DNA from: Acetobacter sp.
GTDB lineage: Bacteria; Pseudomonadota; Alphaproteobacteria; RF32; CAG-239
Length of the DNA: 48,593 nucleotides
NCBI GenBank assembly: GCA_023665325.1
Contig: JAMPED010000005.1
Location: 24,107 to 72,699, forward strand
Direction of reading: 5' to 3'
Shown here piece after piece: positions 48,508 to 48,593 of the stretch. The notes under the pieces were generated by a model. The model did no database searches, was not told where the DNA came from, and saw only the letters and a program-made list of their open reading frames with translations. The translations under genes and the position numbers were made by a program. The first letter of the stretch is position 1; each line of letters opens with the position of its first letter.

Positions 48508-48593
48508 TTTTTTAATCCTTTCTTTTAGTTTTTGCTCGGCGACCATCGCCTTGCTTACATACACAGTAACGCTCTTATTTCTGACTTTATCCA
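48499..48593 (-). repeat. 95-bp duplicated leader, copy 2
   Basis: Second copy of the leader at 48062-48156, at 437 bp distance, continuing to the window edge and possibly beyond. Confidence 0.95.

Overview
The window looks like the chromosome of an AT-rich Gram-negative bacterium, most likely a host-associated alphaproteobacterium. Gram-negative is clear from the two-partner secretion system and its outer-membrane transporter. The narrower placement is inference, from the phage gene families and a heat-shock-type promoter before clpB, and no marker here fixes a genus.

Region 1 (1-8.4 kb) is chromosomal backbone. It holds the start of a protein with a 62-residue repeat, a polytopic GtrII-like membrane protein, ClpB with a terminator, a two-gene unit (cysteine-amidase-like protein plus a charged coiled-coil protein), a convergent APC permease, and tRNA-Lys(CTT) with its own promoter and terminator.

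Region 2 (8.9-21.7 kb) is an accessory island beside the tRNA. Its core is a contact-dependent inhibition locus in the order A-I-(small ORFs)-B, like Burkholderia bcpAIOB: a 2,536-residue TpsA/CdiA-type exoprotein ending in a barnase-like RNase, a barstar-like immunity protein right behind it, a possible displaced toxin tail and two small AT-rich ORFs, then the TpsB transporter. Three further AT-rich genes follow: a membrane-anchored protein, a small secreted repeat protein and a thermonuclease-like protein.

Region 3 (21.7-23.0 kb) has no convincing gene. It carries at least three copies of one pseudoknotted RNA architecture, with the pairing kept while the sequence changes, plus two related stem-loop elements. 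It is the best candidate here for an undescribed element.

Region 4 (23.0-48.6 kb) is the late half of a lambda-like siphophage prophage on the minus strand. Read right to left: early genes and a cytosine methyltransferase; terminase subunits; gpW-like joiner; portal; S49 protease with a nested scaffold; decoration and capsid proteins; connector and tail genes; tail chaperone with a -1 frameshift; tape measure; fibres; two glycine-rich tip proteins; DUF1833; NlpC/P60; J-like tip; lysis genes. Several accessory genes are inserted: a toxin-antitoxin pair between 16-bp direct repeats, a membrane gene with its own promoter, and small genes with private terminators. No integrase, repressor or replication gene is visible, so the prophage continues past the right edge.
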